Source of the DNA: Lysinibacillus sp. 2017
GTDB taxonomy: Bacteria; Bacillota; Bacilli; Bacillales_A; Planococcaceae
Length of the DNA stretch: 64,000 bases
Direction of reading: 5' to 3'
Assembly: GCF_003073375.1 (NCBI RefSeq)
Contig: NZ_CP029002.1
Location: 482,001-546,000 of the forward strand
Positions 44,824 through 53,998 of the stretch are shown here, one piece after another. Within the stretch, counting starts at the first letter, position 1. The number at the start of each line of letters is the position of its first letter. A model generated the notes under the pieces. The model searched no databases. It saw only the letters and a program-made list of their open reading frames with translations, and was not told the DNA's origin. Position numbers and translations under genes: made by a program.

Positions 44824-46125
44824 GTGGAGAGAATTATTGTTACTGGGGGCCAAAAGCTTAAAGGTACTGTACGTGTTGAAGGTGCCAAAAATGCTGTGTT
44901 ACCTATTTTAGCTGCATCTCTATTAGCTTCAAAAGATAAAAATATTATTAAAGATGTGCCCAATTTAGCAGATGTAAAAACAATTAGTGAAGTATTGAAA
45001 AGCTTAAATGCAATTATTGAATATAATGTCGAAAAAAATGAAATGATCATTGATACGTCAATGGAACTTTCAAGTGAAGCTCAATTTGAGTTCGTAAGTA
45101 AAATGCGTGCGTCAATTTTAGTTATGGGTTCATTGTTAGCACGAAATGGTTTTGCTCGTGTTGCTTTACCAGGTGGTTGTGCAATTGGTTCACGTCCAAT
45201 TGAATTACACTTAAAAGGTTTTGAAGCTATGGGTGCAGAAATCTCATTTGGTCATGGTTATGTTGAAGCAAAAGTAAAAGAAGAGCTTAAAGGCGCTGAA
45301 ATTTACTTAGATTTCCCAAGTGTGGGCGCAACAGAAAATATTATGACAGCAGCCGCTCTTGCAAAAGGTACGACAGTTATTGAAAACGCAGCAAAAGAAC
45401 CTGAAATTGTGGATTTAGCAAACTTCATCAATGCAATGGGTGGCCGAGTAATCGGTGCTGGTACAGATACGATTCGTATTGAAGGTGTAAAAGAGTTAAA
45501 AGGTTGCGAACATTATATTATTCCAGACCGTATTGAAGCAGGTACATTTATGGTAGCTGCAGCAATTACACGTGGGGATGTATTCATCGAAAATGCAGTA
45601 CCTGAACATATGACGGCATTAATCGCTAAAATGCGTGAAATGGGCGTTGAAGTGATTGAAGAAGGCGAAGGCGTTCGTGTGCGTGCAAACGACCCATTAA
45701 AAGCGGTGGATATTAAAACGATGCCACACCCTGGTTTCCCGACAGATATGCAATCTCAAATGATGGCGTTAATGTTAACAGCAGAAGGCACAAGTATCAT
45801 CACAGAAACAGTATTTGAAAATCGTTTTATGCATGTTGAAGAATTCCGTCGTATGAATGCCGATGCAAAAATCGAAGGACGTTCTGTTTTCATTGAAGGC
45901 CGTAAAGCGTTACAAGGGGCAGAAGTATCTGCAACGGACTTACGCGCAGCAGCAGCACTTATTCTTACTGGTTTAGTATCAAATGGAATAACGCGTGTAA
46001 CGAAACTTCATCACTTAGATCGTGGCTATGTCGATTTCCATAAAAAATTAGCTTCTCTCGGTGCAACGATTGAACGTATTGATTCAGAAAAAACAGTAGT
46101 TCAAGAAAGTACTGTTACAGCTTAA
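44824..46125 (+). CDS. murA: UDP-N-acetylglucosamine 1-carboxyvinyltransferase (MurAA-like)
   Basis: Second MurA in the window, 433 residues, GTG start after GGAGGGACG. Catalytic C119 in [13 protein letters not shown] and conserved K22-N23. The locus upstream of spoIID is that of B. subtilis murAA, normally the major, essential copy. It differs clearly from the 15261 copy. Confidence 0.95.
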   Translation: MERIIVTGGQKLKGTVRVEGAKNAVLPILAASLLASKDKNIIKDVPNLADVKTISEVLKSLNAIIEYNVEKNEMIIDTSMELSSEAQFEFVSKMRASILVMGSLLARNGFARVALPGGCAIGSRPIELHLKGFEAMGAEISFGHGYVEAKVKEELKGAEIYLDFPSVGATENIMTAAALAKGTTVIENAAKEPEIVDLANFINAMGGRVIGAGTDTIRIEGVKELKGCEHYIIPDRIEAGTFMVAAAITRGDVFIENAVPEHMTALIAKMREMGVEVIEEGEGVRVRANDPLKAVDIKTMPHPGFPTDMQSQMMALMLTAEGTSIITETVFENRFMHVEEFRRMNADAKIEGRSVFIEGRKALQGAEVSATDLRAAAALILTGLVSNGITRVTKLHHLDRGYVDFHKKLASLGATIERIDSEKTVVQESTVTA

Positions 46126-46140
46126 TAGATTTGTCTACTA

Positions 46141-46177
46141 GCATCCGAGAAGAGTTTATCTTTTCGGATGTTTTTTT
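46141..46177 (+). terminator. terminator after murA
   Basis: GCATCCGA pairs with TTCGGATG (with an end mismatch), followed by seven T. Confidence 0.88.
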
Positions 46178-46185
46178 GTTTTCTA

Positions 46186-46213
46186 GAATTTTTTTGAATT
46201 GCTATCATACAAT
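46186..46213 (+). promoter_or_regulatory. candidate sigma-E promoter of spoIID
   Basis: CATACAAT (46206-46213) fits the sigma-E -10 consensus CATACAnT exactly; GAATTTT (46186-46192) is a plausible -35 with a 13-base spacer. B. subtilis spoIID is a sigma-E gene. The -10 ends only 5 bases before the spoIID ATG. Confidence 0.55.
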
Positions 46214-46218
46214 GTGCT

Positions 46219-47136
46219 ATGAAAAAAATTCTATTATGCATTGTTTGTATCCTCTTATTTTTGCTGCCACTCTATTTTGTGAAAAAAGGGAAAACAGAGA
46301 AAACAGAACCACAGGTACTTAAAGAAAGTTGTACATTATTAATAACGGTAAACGGACAACAAATTAAGTTAGATGACTATTTAATAGGGGTCCTTGCAGG
46401 GGAAATGCCTGTAAGTTTTCATGAGGAAGCATTAAAAGCACAGGCGATTGCTGCAAGGACGTATGCGTTAAAACAGACGGAATATGGTACGAAAGAAATT
46501 AAAGCGACGACTGCACATCAAGTGTTTCAAACGACGGAAGAACGTCAACAAAAATGGCAAACCGCTTTTAAAACAAATGAAGGTAAATTAGCACAAGCCG
46601 TTCAAGAATCTGCAAATCTCGTAGTAACGTATAACGATCAACTTATTACAGCAATGTTTCATTCCGCTTCACAAACGATGACAGAATCTGCTGAAAATTA
46701 TAGCGGAAATGGCATTCCTTATCTTCAAACTGTCTCCTCACCAGAAGCGCAGCCAAAGCAACCCACACTCTTTTCATTTCAACAATTAAACAACCTTTTA
46801 AAGCAATCTTTCAAAGCAAATAGTTATAAAAAAATAGAGTTACTGCGAAATAGTACAGGTAGAGTTGCTAAGGTACGTTTAAACGGGAAAACGTGGACTG
46901 GTAGAGAATTTCGAGAGCTACTCAGTTTGCGTTCAACAAATTTTGACTGGCAATGGTCAGCAAATGGTGTGACGATTACAACCTATGGCTATGGACATGG
47001 GGTAGGTATGAGTCAGCACGGTGCGAATACGATGGGGCAAAGTGGTCAAACAGCCGAGCAAATTTTAGCGCATTATTATCCAGGAACCGTACTGGAAGAG
47101 GTAGATTTTTGTGAGCGACAAGAAATTTCTGACTAA
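46219..47136 (+). CDS. spoIID: stage II sporulation protein D
   Basis: Lytic transglycosylase of the mother-cell engulfment complex DMP. 305 residues: N-terminal membrane anchor (about 4-20), then the SpoIID domain with catalytic E62 (VLAGEMP) and KAQAIAARTYALK, ending in GYGHGVGMSQHGANTMG. No convincing Shine-Dalgarno precedes the ATG (ATACAATGTGCT), and the sigma-E -10 is only 5 bases upstream, so the mRNA may be leaderless. Confidence 0.93.
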   Translation: MKKILLCIVCILLFLLPLYFVKKGKTEKTEPQVLKESCTLLITVNGQQIKLDDYLIGVLAGEMPVSFHEEALKAQAIAARTYALKQTEYGTKEIKATTAHQVFQTTEERQQKWQTAFKTNEGKLAQAVQESANLVVTYNDQLITAMFHSASQTMTESAENYSGNGIPYLQTVSSPEAQPKQPTLFSFQQLNNLLKQSFKANSYKKIELLRNSTGRVAKVRLNGKTWTGREFRELLSLRSTNFDWQWSANGVTITTYGYGHGVGMSQHGANTMGQSGQTAEQILAHYYPGTVLEEVDFCERQEISD

Positions 47137-47188
47137 CGATGTTTATTTTCACTAAAAAGGGTACAGACTTCCTTTTGAGGTGATGAAG

Positions 47189-47836
47189 ATGAGAGAAGAT
47201 AAACAAAGTCCTTCTCAAAAACCATTTATGCAAAGACCATGGTTTTGGCCGGTCATTTATAGCAGTATGGTTGTCATGATTGTAGCTGTTATTTTTAGTT
47301 TCAATGAATTGTACAAGAACCAGCAAGAAGAAAGTGTATTAGAACAAGCACCTGTGCAAGAGCAAAATTTAATATCAACATCGACAAAGCAAGAATCGTT
47401 AAAGTATCCATTCAAAGAGGAATATTTAAGCGAAGTGACGCTGTTACAAAATTTCTATGACGTGAGTGCGGATGAAGCGACACGCGAAAACTCATTACTT
47501 GTTTTCAATCAAGTGTTTACGACGTCTACAGGTGTTACCATCGCGATGAATAGCGAGCCCTTTGAAGTAGTAGCCGCCATGAGTGGAACCGTTTCTAAAG
47601 TGAAAATGGATGTTTTCACGGGGAATACAATTACGATTGACCACCCGAATGGCATGCAAACGCGTTACAGCTCTGTTGCAGATGTCCTTATTAAAGAAGG
47701 GGATCAAGTATCACAAGGCGAGCAAATTGCCACATCACAGGAAAATGAATCGAATCCATCAGCAGGCGTTCATTTACACTTTGAATTACTTGACCAAGGA
47801 GTCCTTGTGAATCCAGCGAAATATTTATCATTCTAA
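47189..47836 (+). CDS. spoIIQ: stage II sporulation protein Q (M23-family, degenerate)
   Basis: Forespore membrane protein that binds SpoIIIAH across the intermembrane space. 215 residues; one membrane helix (about 20-41) then a LytM/M23 domain. HLHFELL at the C-terminus is kept, but the first metal ligand motif HxxxD is absent (region reads NSEPFEVVAAMSG), as expected for non-enzymatic SpoIIQ. TGAGGTG fits ATG 47189 best; GTG 47180 and ATG 47183 overlap it. Confidence 0.9.
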   Translation: MREDKQSPSQKPFMQRPWFWPVIYSSMVVMIVAVIFSFNELYKNQQEESVLEQAPVQEQNLISTSTKQESLKYPFKEEYLSEVTLLQNFYDVSADEATRENSLLVFNQVFTTSTGVTIAMNSEPFEVVAAMSGTVSKVKMDVFTGNTITIDHPNGMQTRYSSVADVLIKEGDQVSQGEQIATSQENESNPSAGVHLHFELLDQGVLVNPAKYLSF

Positions 47837-47863
47837 CGACTCTTCATTTCATTCGAATAAAAG

Positions 47864-47908
47864 GAGCGCTTCAATCATAAGGTGAAGCATAACAAGAAGC
47901 TCTTTTTA
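47864..47908 (+). terminator. terminator after spoIIQ
   Basis: GAGC/GCTC outer and GCTTCA/TGAAGC inner stems, followed by TTTTT. Confidence 0.7.
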
Positions 47909-47931
47909 TATCGGGTAGAGAGGGAGAGAAC

Positions 47932-48207
47932 GTGCACGAACATATTCGGCAGCGCTGCGTTCGATTGGGAGAACAGTTGATTGAGACCGGAGAAACGGTG
48001 CGTGCACTTGCTGTTAGAACTGGATTTTCAAAAAGTACCGTACACAAAGACTTAACAGAACGCTTAAAACAAGTAAATGAACCACTCGCAAATCAAGTTC
48101 AGCAAGTGTTAGCGTACAATAAATCAATTCGTCATTTACGAGGAGGGGAAGCCACTCGTAAAAAATGGATGACCAAGCAATTTCAAAAAAAGCATTTAGA
48201 TGTCTAA
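47932..48207 (+). CDS. spoIIID: sporulation transcriptional regulator SpoIIID
   Basis: Mother-cell DNA-binding regulator of sigma-E genes. 91 residues; helix-turn-helix (ETVRALAVRTGFSKSTVHKDLTERL, about residues 21-45) and a basic C-terminal region. GTG start after GAGAGGGAG. Order spoIIQ-spoIIID-mbl matches Bacillus. Confidence 0.95.
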   Translation: MHEHIRQRCVRLGEQLIETGETVRALAVRTGFSKSTVHKDLTERLKQVNEPLANQVQQVLAYNKSIRHLRGGEATRKKWMTKQFQKKHLDV

Positions 48208-48229
48208 TCTTAGCATCTGAATGCTTTTT
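48190..48229 (+). terminator. terminator overlapping the end of spoIIID
   Basis: AGCATTTAGATG pairs with CATCTGAATGCT (one mismatch), followed by TTTTT. The left arm is within the last codons of spoIIID. Confidence 0.85.
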
Positions 48230-48392
48230 CGACTAAATGCACAAAAAATTGCTCTGATTAGAAAACGATGATAAAGGAAAATCCTTTCCATAAATATAGA
48301 TGTAATTAACTATCCTTTATGATAAAATAAATTAGATTAAGATAGACTAGGATACGTATACATGTTGGAATCGGTGGAAGGAGAATATAAAC

Positions 48393-49388
48393 ATGTTTTC
48401 GAAAGATATTGGAATTGACTTAGGTACTGCAAACGTGCTCATTCATGTAAAGGGTAAAGGCATTGTTTTAAATGAGCCATCTGTTGTGGCAATTGATAAA
48501 AAGTCAGGAAGAGTGCTTGCTGTAGGTGAAGAGGCACGTCAAATGGTGGGACGTACACCAGGAAATATCGTTGCAATTCGTCCATTAAAAGATGGTGTAA
48601 TTGCCGACTTTGAAGTGACTGAGGCGATGCTAAAGCATTTCATTAATAAATTAGATGTCAAAGGCTTTTTATCAAAGCCACGTATATTAATTTGCTGTCC
48701 AACAAATATTACAAGCGTGGAGCAAAAGGCGATTCGTGAAGCGGCTGAAAAATCAGGCGGCAAAAAAGTGTATTTAGAAGAAGAACCAAAAGTAGCGGCA
48801 ATCGGGGCTGGGATGGACATTTTCCAACCGAGCGGCAACATGGTTGTAGATATTGGTGGCGGTACAACAGACGTAGCGGTTTTATCAATGGGTGATATCG
48901 TAACAAGTGAATCGATTAAAGTCGCAGGGGACGTATTCGACAATGACATCTTGCAATACATAAAAAAAGAATACAAGCTATTAATCGGTGAGCGTACTTC
49001 TGAAAATATTAAAATAACAATCGGTACGGTATTCCCAGGTGGACGTAAAGAATCAATGGAGATTCGTGGTCGTGATATGGTGACTGGCTTGCCACGCACA
49101 ATCGAAATTCACTCTGAGGAAATTGAACTGGCTTTACGAGAATCCGTTAGCATGATTGTAGAAGCGGCGAAAACAGTATTAGAAAAAACACCACCAGAAT
49201 TATCAGCGGACATTATTGATCGCGGGGTTATTATTACAGGTGGCGGTGCGCTATTACACGGTATGGACCAGTTATTAATTGAAGAGCTAAAAGTACCGGT
49301 ATTCATCGCAGAAAATCCGATGGACTGTGTCGCTATTGGAACAGGGATTATGTTAGATAATATCGATCGCGCTGTGAGTATGAAGTAG
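48393..49388 (+). CDS. mbl: rod-shape determining protein Mbl (MreB family)
   Basis: Actin-like protein guiding lateral cell-wall synthesis. 331 residues, closely matching B. subtilis Mbl: phosphate-1 loop DIGIDLGTANVLIH, phosphate-2 VDIGGGTTDVAVLS, adenosine motif GGGALLHGMDQLL. GGAAGGAG precedes the ATG. Located between spoIIID and flhO as in Bacillus. Confidence 0.95.
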   Translation: MFSKDIGIDLGTANVLIHVKGKGIVLNEPSVVAIDKKSGRVLAVGEEARQMVGRTPGNIVAIRPLKDGVIADFEVTEAMLKHFINKLDVKGFLSKPRILICCPTNITSVEQKAIREAAEKSGGKKVYLEEEPKVAAIGAGMDIFQPSGNMVVDIGGGTTDVAVLSMGDIVTSESIKVAGDVFDNDILQYIKKEYKLLIGERTSENIKITIGTVFPGGRKESMEIRGRDMVTGLPRTIEIHSEEIELALRESVSMIVEAAKTVLEKTPPELSADIIDRGVIITGGGALLHGMDQLLIEELKVPVFIAENPMDCVAIGTGIMLDNIDRAVSMK

Positions 49389-49425
49389 TTTGTGTTTATC
49401 TCGCAATATCACTTTAGTAACTTTC

Positions 49426-49452
49426 TAACATTTAAGTCATTTCTACCGATAT
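49426..49452 (+). promoter_or_regulatory. candidate sigma-D (motility) promoter of flhO
   Basis: TAAC (49426-49429), 15-base spacer, ACCGATAT (49445-49452); consensus TAAA-N15-GCCGATAT, so 10 of 12 positions fit. It lies 34 bases before the flagellar rod gene. Confidence 0.6.
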
Positions 49453-49485
49453 TATATAAATATAAAGTAATTCGAGGTGAAGCAA

Positions 49486-50328
49486 ATGTTTAAAGGATTT
49501 TATACGGTTGCTACAGGAATGGTCGCTCAGCAACGTAAAACTGAAATTTTAACAAATAACATGGCAAATGCCAATACACCAGGCTTTAAATCAGATCAAA
49601 CAACAATTCGTTCATTTCCAGATATGTTAATGTCAGCGGTAAATTCAACAACAATCCCAACTGAAAATGGCTTTGCACTGAAGAAGTTATCACCAGTCGG
49701 CGCGTTAAATGCAGGTGTCTATTTACAAGAAACGATGCCAGATCAAACGCAAGGGACAATTTACTCAACAGGCTTAACAACAGACGTGGCATTAATTAAT
49801 AATTCAATGCCAACAGATGCAACATCAGGCAATGCAGGCACGACTTTCTTCCGTTTACAAAATGAAAACGGTACAGAAAGCTATACACGAAACGGGAACT
49901 TTACAATGGATGGACAAGGCAACTTAGTCAATTCACAAGGTCTCTATGTATTAGGTGCGAACGGGGAACGTCTACAACTTAACAACGACAACATTCGCAT
50001 TAGTTCAGAAGGTGCGATTTTTGATGAAAATAATGTACAAGTTGGTTCATTAGGCGTTGCGTTCTCTACAAACCCAGATGTACTTGTAAAGCAAGACAAC
50101 GGACTTTACAACACAATTGATGGCGCTGCATTACCAAGCGCTTATGGACAAGCAGGCGTTCAATTTTCGATGCAACAGCAATACTTAGAAGGCTCTAACG
50201 TTGATGCTTCAAAAGCAATGACAGAACTTTTAACAGCTTACCGTGCATTTGAAGCAAATCAAAAAGTGTTACAAACATATGATAAGAGCATGGACAAAGC
50301 AGTTAACGAAATTGGCCGAGTTAACTAA
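49486..50328 (+). CDS. flhO: flagellar basal-body rod protein FlhO (FlgF/FlgG family)
   Basis: Distal-rod type flagellar protein, 280 residues. N-terminal motif NNMANANTPGFKSDQ and C-terminal NVDASKAMTELLTAYRAFEANQKVLQTYDKSM are the terminal rod/hook signatures that assemble as coiled coils. ATG 49486 is favoured because GTG 49477 overlaps the Shine-Dalgarno GAGGTG. Probably expressed with flhP from a sigma-D promoter. Confidence 0.93.
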   Translation: MFKGFYTVATGMVAQQRKTEILTNNMANANTPGFKSDQTTIRSFPDMLMSAVNSTTIPTENGFALKKLSPVGALNAGVYLQETMPDQTQGTIYSTGLTTDVALINNSMPTDATSGNAGTTFFRLQNENGTESYTRNGNFTMDGQGNLVNSQGLYVLGANGERLQLNNDNIRISSEGAIFDENNVQVGSLGVAFSTNPDVLVKQDNGLYNTIDGAALPSAYGQAGVQFSMQQQYLEGSNVDASKAMTELLTAYRAFEANQKVLQTYDKSMDKAVNEIGRVN

Positions 50329-50407
50329 TTAATTTTGCTCCCTATTAAGCAGGGGCATAATTAGTTAGTTTTCATCTTCTTACACCAGATAATAAGGAGG
50401 TACGCGC

Positions 50408-51247
50408 ATGCTACGTACAATGATTACGGCGACGAATACGCTGTCGGAAGTTCAAAAGCAATTAGACAATATTAGTACGAATATCGCAAACAGCAATACT
50501 CACGGGTATAAAGCACAACAAGCAAATTTTAATGAAATGCTGTATCAACAGTTCAACAACGATAAATACGATAAAACTGTCCGTCAAACACCAGTCGGTA
50601 TTCGCTATGGCGTGGGTGCACAGATTGGTCAAATTCAATCGAATCAAGCACAAGGCTCTATTCAAATGACAGAACGTGATTTAGACTTTGCGTTAACGAC
50701 AAAAAATCAGTATTTCAATGTATTAATGACGGATGAATCTGGCCAAACAAAGACAGCCTATACGCGTAACGGTGCTTTCTACGTAACGCCAACAGAGCCA
50801 GGGATCGTTTCACTTGTGAATAGTGACGGCTATCCAGTAGCAGATGCAAACGGTCAAGCCATTACATTCCCAGACAATGTAAAAGAGTTTACGATGAATT
50901 CAGATGGTACATTAGTTGCTAATTATCCAAATGGTCAACAACAAAACTTCCAATTAGGGATTACATCATTGCAAAAGCCGCAAGTAATGGAAAGTCTTAA
51001 TGGTGGTACATATATTGGGTTACCACAAAACCTTGACGAATTAGGCTACACAGAGGCAGAAATTTTAACGAATTTACAAGGGGCAAATCGTCAAGTGGGT
51101 ATCCAAAAAGGCGCTCTAGAAATGTCAAATGTTGATTTATCACAAGAAATGACAAACTTAATTCAAGCACAGCGTTCTTATCAATTTAACGCACGCGCGG
51201 TTACAATTGCTGACCAAATGCTTGGATTAATCAACGGCATTCGCTAA
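50408..51247 (+). CDS. flhP: flagellar basal-body rod protein FlhP (FlgG-like)
   Basis: 279 residues; paralogue of FlhO with NISTNIANSNTHGYKAQQ at the N-terminus and NVDLSQEMTNLIQAQRSYQFNARAVTIADQM at the C-terminus. AAGGAGGT precedes the ATG. Eighty bases separate it from flhO without a clear terminator. Confidence 0.93.
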   Translation: MLRTMITATNTLSEVQKQLDNISTNIANSNTHGYKAQQANFNEMLYQQFNNDKYDKTVRQTPVGIRYGVGAQIGQIQSNQAQGSIQMTERDLDFALTTKNQYFNVLMTDESGQTKTAYTRNGAFYVTPTEPGIVSLVNSDGYPVADANGQAITFPDNVKEFTMNSDGTLVANYPNGQQQNFQLGITSLQKPQVMESLNGGTYIGLPQNLDELGYTEAEILTNLQGANRQVGIQKGALEMSNVDLSQEMTNLIQAQRSYQFNARAVTIADQMLGLINGIR

Positions 51248-51275
51248 CAGGCTTTTTGATAAGGGAGAAAAGTTT

Positions 51276-51566
51276 ATGACAAATGAGTTTGAACGAGCTG
51301 TACCAGAAACACCAGCTAAAAAAACGAGACGTAGATTAAGGGACCCCAAGGACTCTGAACCTAAAACGGATCAGCCAATTCGCTGGGTTCAGCTCCGTAT
51401 CATTCCCATTTGGCTCCGTGTTATTCTCGTTATTATTTTATGGATTGTTATCGCAGCAGTGGGATTAACAATAGGCTATAGTTCTCTCGGAGATGGACAA
51501 GCTAAAGACGCACTAAAATGGGGCACTTGGCAGCATCTACTAGATATTATGAACGGCAAAAAGTAA
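51276..51566 (+). CDS. EpuA-type small membrane protein (annotated as RNA polymerase beta-like in the family)
   Basis: 96 residues: a charged N-terminal half (KKTRRRLRDPKDSEPK), one membrane helix (about 50-70) after the motif IRWVQLRIIPIWLR, and a short tail with SLGDGQAKDALKWGTWQHLLDI. This is the PF11772/EpuA pattern, found near mbl and flhP in Bacillales and often mislabelled as RNA polymerase subunit beta. Function unknown. Confidence 0.82.
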   Translation: MTNEFERAVPETPAKKTRRRLRDPKDSEPKTDQPIRWVQLRIIPIWLRVILVIILWIVIAAVGLTIGYSSLGDGQAKDALKWGTWQHLLDIMNGKK

Positions 51567-51592
51567 AAGCGTCTTTTTTCAAGGCGCTTTTT
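51565..51592 (+). terminator. terminator after the EpuA-type gene
   Basis: AAAAGCG pairs with CGCTTTT, followed by TTT. The stop codon lies at its edge. Confidence 0.65.
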
Positions 51593-51659
51593 ACGCACTT
51601 AGTATAGTAAATTAAACGAGTACATACGGATCAAACAGTTGTAACAAAGGGGGAGTTTT

Positions 51660-52097
51660 ATGTTAAACGCTGAACAAATTCAAGGGATTTTACCACATCG
51701 TTATCCATTTCTATTAGTCGATCGAATTTTAGAACTAGATGAAGGAAAGCGAGCGGTTGGTTTAAAAAATGTTTCGATTAACGAGCCGTTTTTCAATGGA
51801 CATTTTCCAGGATATCCAGTGATGCCAGGTGTTTTAATTGTGGAAGCACTTGCACAAGTTGGTGGGGTAGCCTTACTGAAGGCACCAGAATATAAAGGGC
51901 GTCTCGTATTTTTAACGGGCATTGATAATTGCCGATTTAAACGTCAAGTTGTACCAGGGGATCAATTGACGCTAGAAGTAGAATTTTTGAAACTGCGCGG
52001 TCAAATGGGTAAAGGGCGCGGCACGGCAACTGTGGATGGCGAGTTAGTATGTAGTTGTGAAATTCTATTTGCGGTCGGTCCAGAACAGCCAAAATGA
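51660..52097 (+). CDS. fabZ: 3-hydroxyacyl-[acyl-carrier-protein] dehydratase FabZ
   Basis: Hot-dog-fold dehydratase of fatty acid synthesis, 145 residues. Catalytic H48 ([12 protein letters not shown]) and E62 (VEALAQVG). AAAGGGGGAG precedes the ATG. Equals ywpB of B. subtilis, downstream of flhP. Confidence 0.96.
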   Translation: MLNAEQIQGILPHRYPFLLVDRILELDEGKRAVGLKNVSINEPFFNGHFPGYPVMPGVLIVEALAQVGGVALLKAPEYKGRLVFLTGIDNCRFKRQVVPGDQLTLEVEFLKLRGQMGKGRGTATVDGELVCSCEILFAVGPEQPK

Positions 52098-52201
52098 CGG
52101 AATTTGCAATTAAGTGTTAAAGATTATAAAATATAAAGGTTGAATAGAATCAAGAAACAATGAGCGAAGTTTGGCTTTAAACGTAGGAGGTTTTAAAATA
52201 G

Positions 52202-52585
52202 ATGTATAAGCAACTGTCTTCAGGCGTAAAAATTAGTATTACACGATCAATCTCAACATCGTTTGAAGCGTATTTAGCGAGCATTGGTTGGAATGAAGAT
52301 AAATTTTCAATGGAAGACTTTATGGCATTCTGGCAAAATTATTTTAAAGATAATGCTGCTTGGATCGATAAAGTACCACAAGAGATTTTATTGAGCACAG
52401 AATTTCATGAAGAAATTGCAAAAAAAATTGATGAAGTAATTGCAAAAATTTTAAATGAAGAACCAACAGAAAAACAGGTTAAAGAAATTGCGCAATTACA
52501 AAAACAACTTGGCACAGACTACAACTTTGATTGCAAAGCAGAAGCAGCTTATGTAGAGCAGCTTTTAAAAGATAAATTAAAATAG
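52202..52585 (+). CDS. hypothetical protein
   Basis: 127 residues, acidic and helical, no membrane segment and no signal peptide. The N-terminal half is aromatic-rich (FEAYLASIGWNEDKFSMEDFMAFWQNYF), the C-terminal half Lys/Glu-rich and probably coiled (EEIAKKIDEVIAKILNEEPTEKQVKEI). AGGAGG lies 11 bases before the ATG, slightly far. Codon use resembles neighbouring genes. I do not recognise the family. Confidence 0.75.
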   Translation: MYKQLSSGVKISITRSISTSFEAYLASIGWNEDKFSMEDFMAFWQNYFKDNAAWIDKVPQEILLSTEFHEEIAKKIDEVIAKILNEEPTEKQVKEIAQLQKQLGTDYNFDCKAEAAYVEQLLKDKLK

Positions 52586-52774
52586 CAAAATTTTTAGTGG
52601 ATAGAAATCATTGGTTTTTAATGAAATCCACATGAAAGAAAGGCATTATTTCGCACTTTTTTGGTGCAAATATGTTTTTCTAAATCAGGATAGATCCTTC
52701 CTTTCTCGGGCAATCTATGTACGATCACTTAGGTGGTTGAACATATTTCACAAAAGAAAAGGAGGGATTTTTTT
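52586..52774 (+). other. gap before the lipoprotein gene with hairpins
   Basis: GTGGAT...ATCCAC (about 52597-52632) and ATTTCGCAC/GTGCAAAT (about 52648-52671) can form hairpins; the second could be a weak terminator, with TTTTTC 3 bases after. No ORF is supported. Confidence 0.4.
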
Positions 52775-53176
52775 ATGTGGAAATCAGTGCTTTTCGTAAC
52801 AAGTATGTCTCTGATGTTTTTAGCTGGGTGTAATAACGATGATGATAACGCCAACAACGACAATACACCGATGGGAGACGTAGAAAACGGGGTCAAAGAT
52901 GCCGCGGACAATACACGAGATGCCATTGACGATACAGTGGATACCGTTGATCCAAATGGAACAAATGGAACAAATGGGACAAATGGTACAAATGGGACAA
53001 ATGGTATGAATAATGGCGAAATACCAAGTCAGCCCGGTACAGTAAATGACGGGACTGTAGATAATGGGGTGAACACGCCAAATGGTACAAGTGGTCAGAA
53101 CGGTGAAAACGGCGTCACTTCACCTGGCACACCAAGCAGCAACCAGGACGGCATCATTGACGACAATGATCGTTAG
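52775..53176 (+). CDS. putative lipoprotein with Asn-Gly-Thr repeat
   Basis: 133 residues. Signal peptide with lipobox FLAGC, cleaved before C18. The mature chain is low-complexity: DNDN-rich, DAADNTRDAIDDTVDTVDP, then five consecutive NGT triplets, then Gly/Asn/Pro/Thr-rich sequence ending DDNDR. AGGAGGG precedes ATG 52775; an upstream in-frame ATG would bury the signal peptide. Probably a surface or spore-associated lipoprotein (inference). Confidence 0.82.
   Translation: MWKSVLFVTSMSLMFLAGCNNDDDNANNDNTPMGDVENGVKDAADNTRDAIDDTVDTVDPNGTNGTNGTNGTNGTNGMNNGEIPSQPGTVNDGTVDNGVNTPNGTSGQNGENGVTSPGTPSSNQDGIIDDNDR
52958..53006 (+). repeat. 9-bp tandem repeat coding for Asn-Gly-Thr
   Basis: About five imperfect copies of AATGGNACA, in frame, inside the lipoprotein gene. 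Slippage would change length by whole NGT triplets. Confidence 0.8.
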
Positions 53177-53207
53177 ACAATGATAATGTAGACAATCATT
53201 AAAAAAG

Positions 53208-53243
53208 AACTCAGCTGAGTAGCACTACTCAGCTGAGTTTTTA
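53208..53243. terminator. bidirectional terminator between the lipoprotein and ywpF
   Basis: 15-bp perfect stem AACTCAGCTGAGTAG with its complement, A run before and T run after, between convergent genes. Confidence 0.92.
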
Positions 53244-53702
53244 TTATTTCGTTATTTGGTGATTTTCTAATTTTTCATTGCGTTGCTCGAGCGTTGGACG
53301 TTCACGCATCCCTTGTTCGAAAGCCTCGAGCAGTTCGTCGTTACGTAAGCCTTTTTCGAGTAGCTGTGAAAGTAATTGCTCAGCATACTTTTTGCGCTGA
53401 GCCATTAAGCGACCTTTTAATAGCACCGAAATATTGCCATCGACGTCTGTAATCGAATGGGCGACGACCGAAAAAGGCGCGGGCTCATTGTCTGGTAATG
53501 AAATAACGGCCCGGGCATCGACCACTTCACCAGAGACAATCAGTTTATTGAAGAAATCGCGGTATTGTACGGATATATAAAGTTCTAAAATCCACATTTT
53601 ATGGCTATTTTCTTGGTTAATGATGATGCCATCGATTAGAGGGAAATTCTGTATTTTCCCTTCGTAAAACAAGTCAAAAGAAAGCATTTTAAAGGTTTTC
53701 AA
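53244..53702 (-). CDS. ywpF: YwpF-like protein
   Basis: 152 residues of the YwpF family, located near fabZ and ssbB as in B. subtilis. Starts KTFKMLSFDLFYEGKIQNFPLIDGIIINQEN; no membrane segment; Arg/Glu-rich C-terminus. The start is TTG 53702 or the internal ATG at residue 6; neither has a strong ribosome site. An extended -10 (TGG-TATACT, minus strand, 53742-53747) lies about 40 bases upstream. Role unknown. Confidence 0.8.
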   Translation of the reverse strand: MKTFKMLSFDLFYEGKIQNFPLIDGIIINQENSHKMWILELYISVQYRDFFNKLIVSGEVVDARAVISLPDNEPAPFSVVAHSITDVDGNISVLLKGRLMAQRKKYAEQLLSQLLEKGLRNDELLEAFEQGMRERPTLEQRNEKLENHQITK

Positions 53703-53741
53703 CGTAACTTGGCCCCCAATTCATCAATTGTAAGTGATTTT

Positions 53742-53750
53742 AGTATACCA
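53742..53750 (-). promoter_or_regulatory. extended -10 promoter element for ywpF
   Basis: On the minus strand the sequence reads TGGTATACT, a full extended -10. No good -35 is seen. It implies a 5-prime UTR of about 30 bases. Confidence 0.45.
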
Positions 53751-53998
53751 TATAAAAATAGCGAAATCGGTAATATTGCAGCTGATTTTAGTGAGTAAGT
53801 AAGAATAACTTTCTGAGAAAATTCACATGAGACACAGCCTTTACGTCCATCATCTGTCCGCAAATACTTAAAAATAATGGACTTAAAATTCATTTTTTCA
53901 ATCGCTAAAAGGGTTCAAATTGTCTCTTTTCTAGTTTTGCACTAAAAGCCAGCTTCCTATTACGATAAAAGCATCTTAAAGGAAGGGAGGTCATGAGA

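Noticed and set aside
53699-53893. 64-codon minus-strand ORF overlapping the ywpF start
   Set aside because: No ribosome site, and a likely ywpF promoter (TGGTATACT) lies within it.
53900-53998. ComK box before ssbB
   Set aside because: No AAAA-N5-TTTT pair with correct spacing was found.
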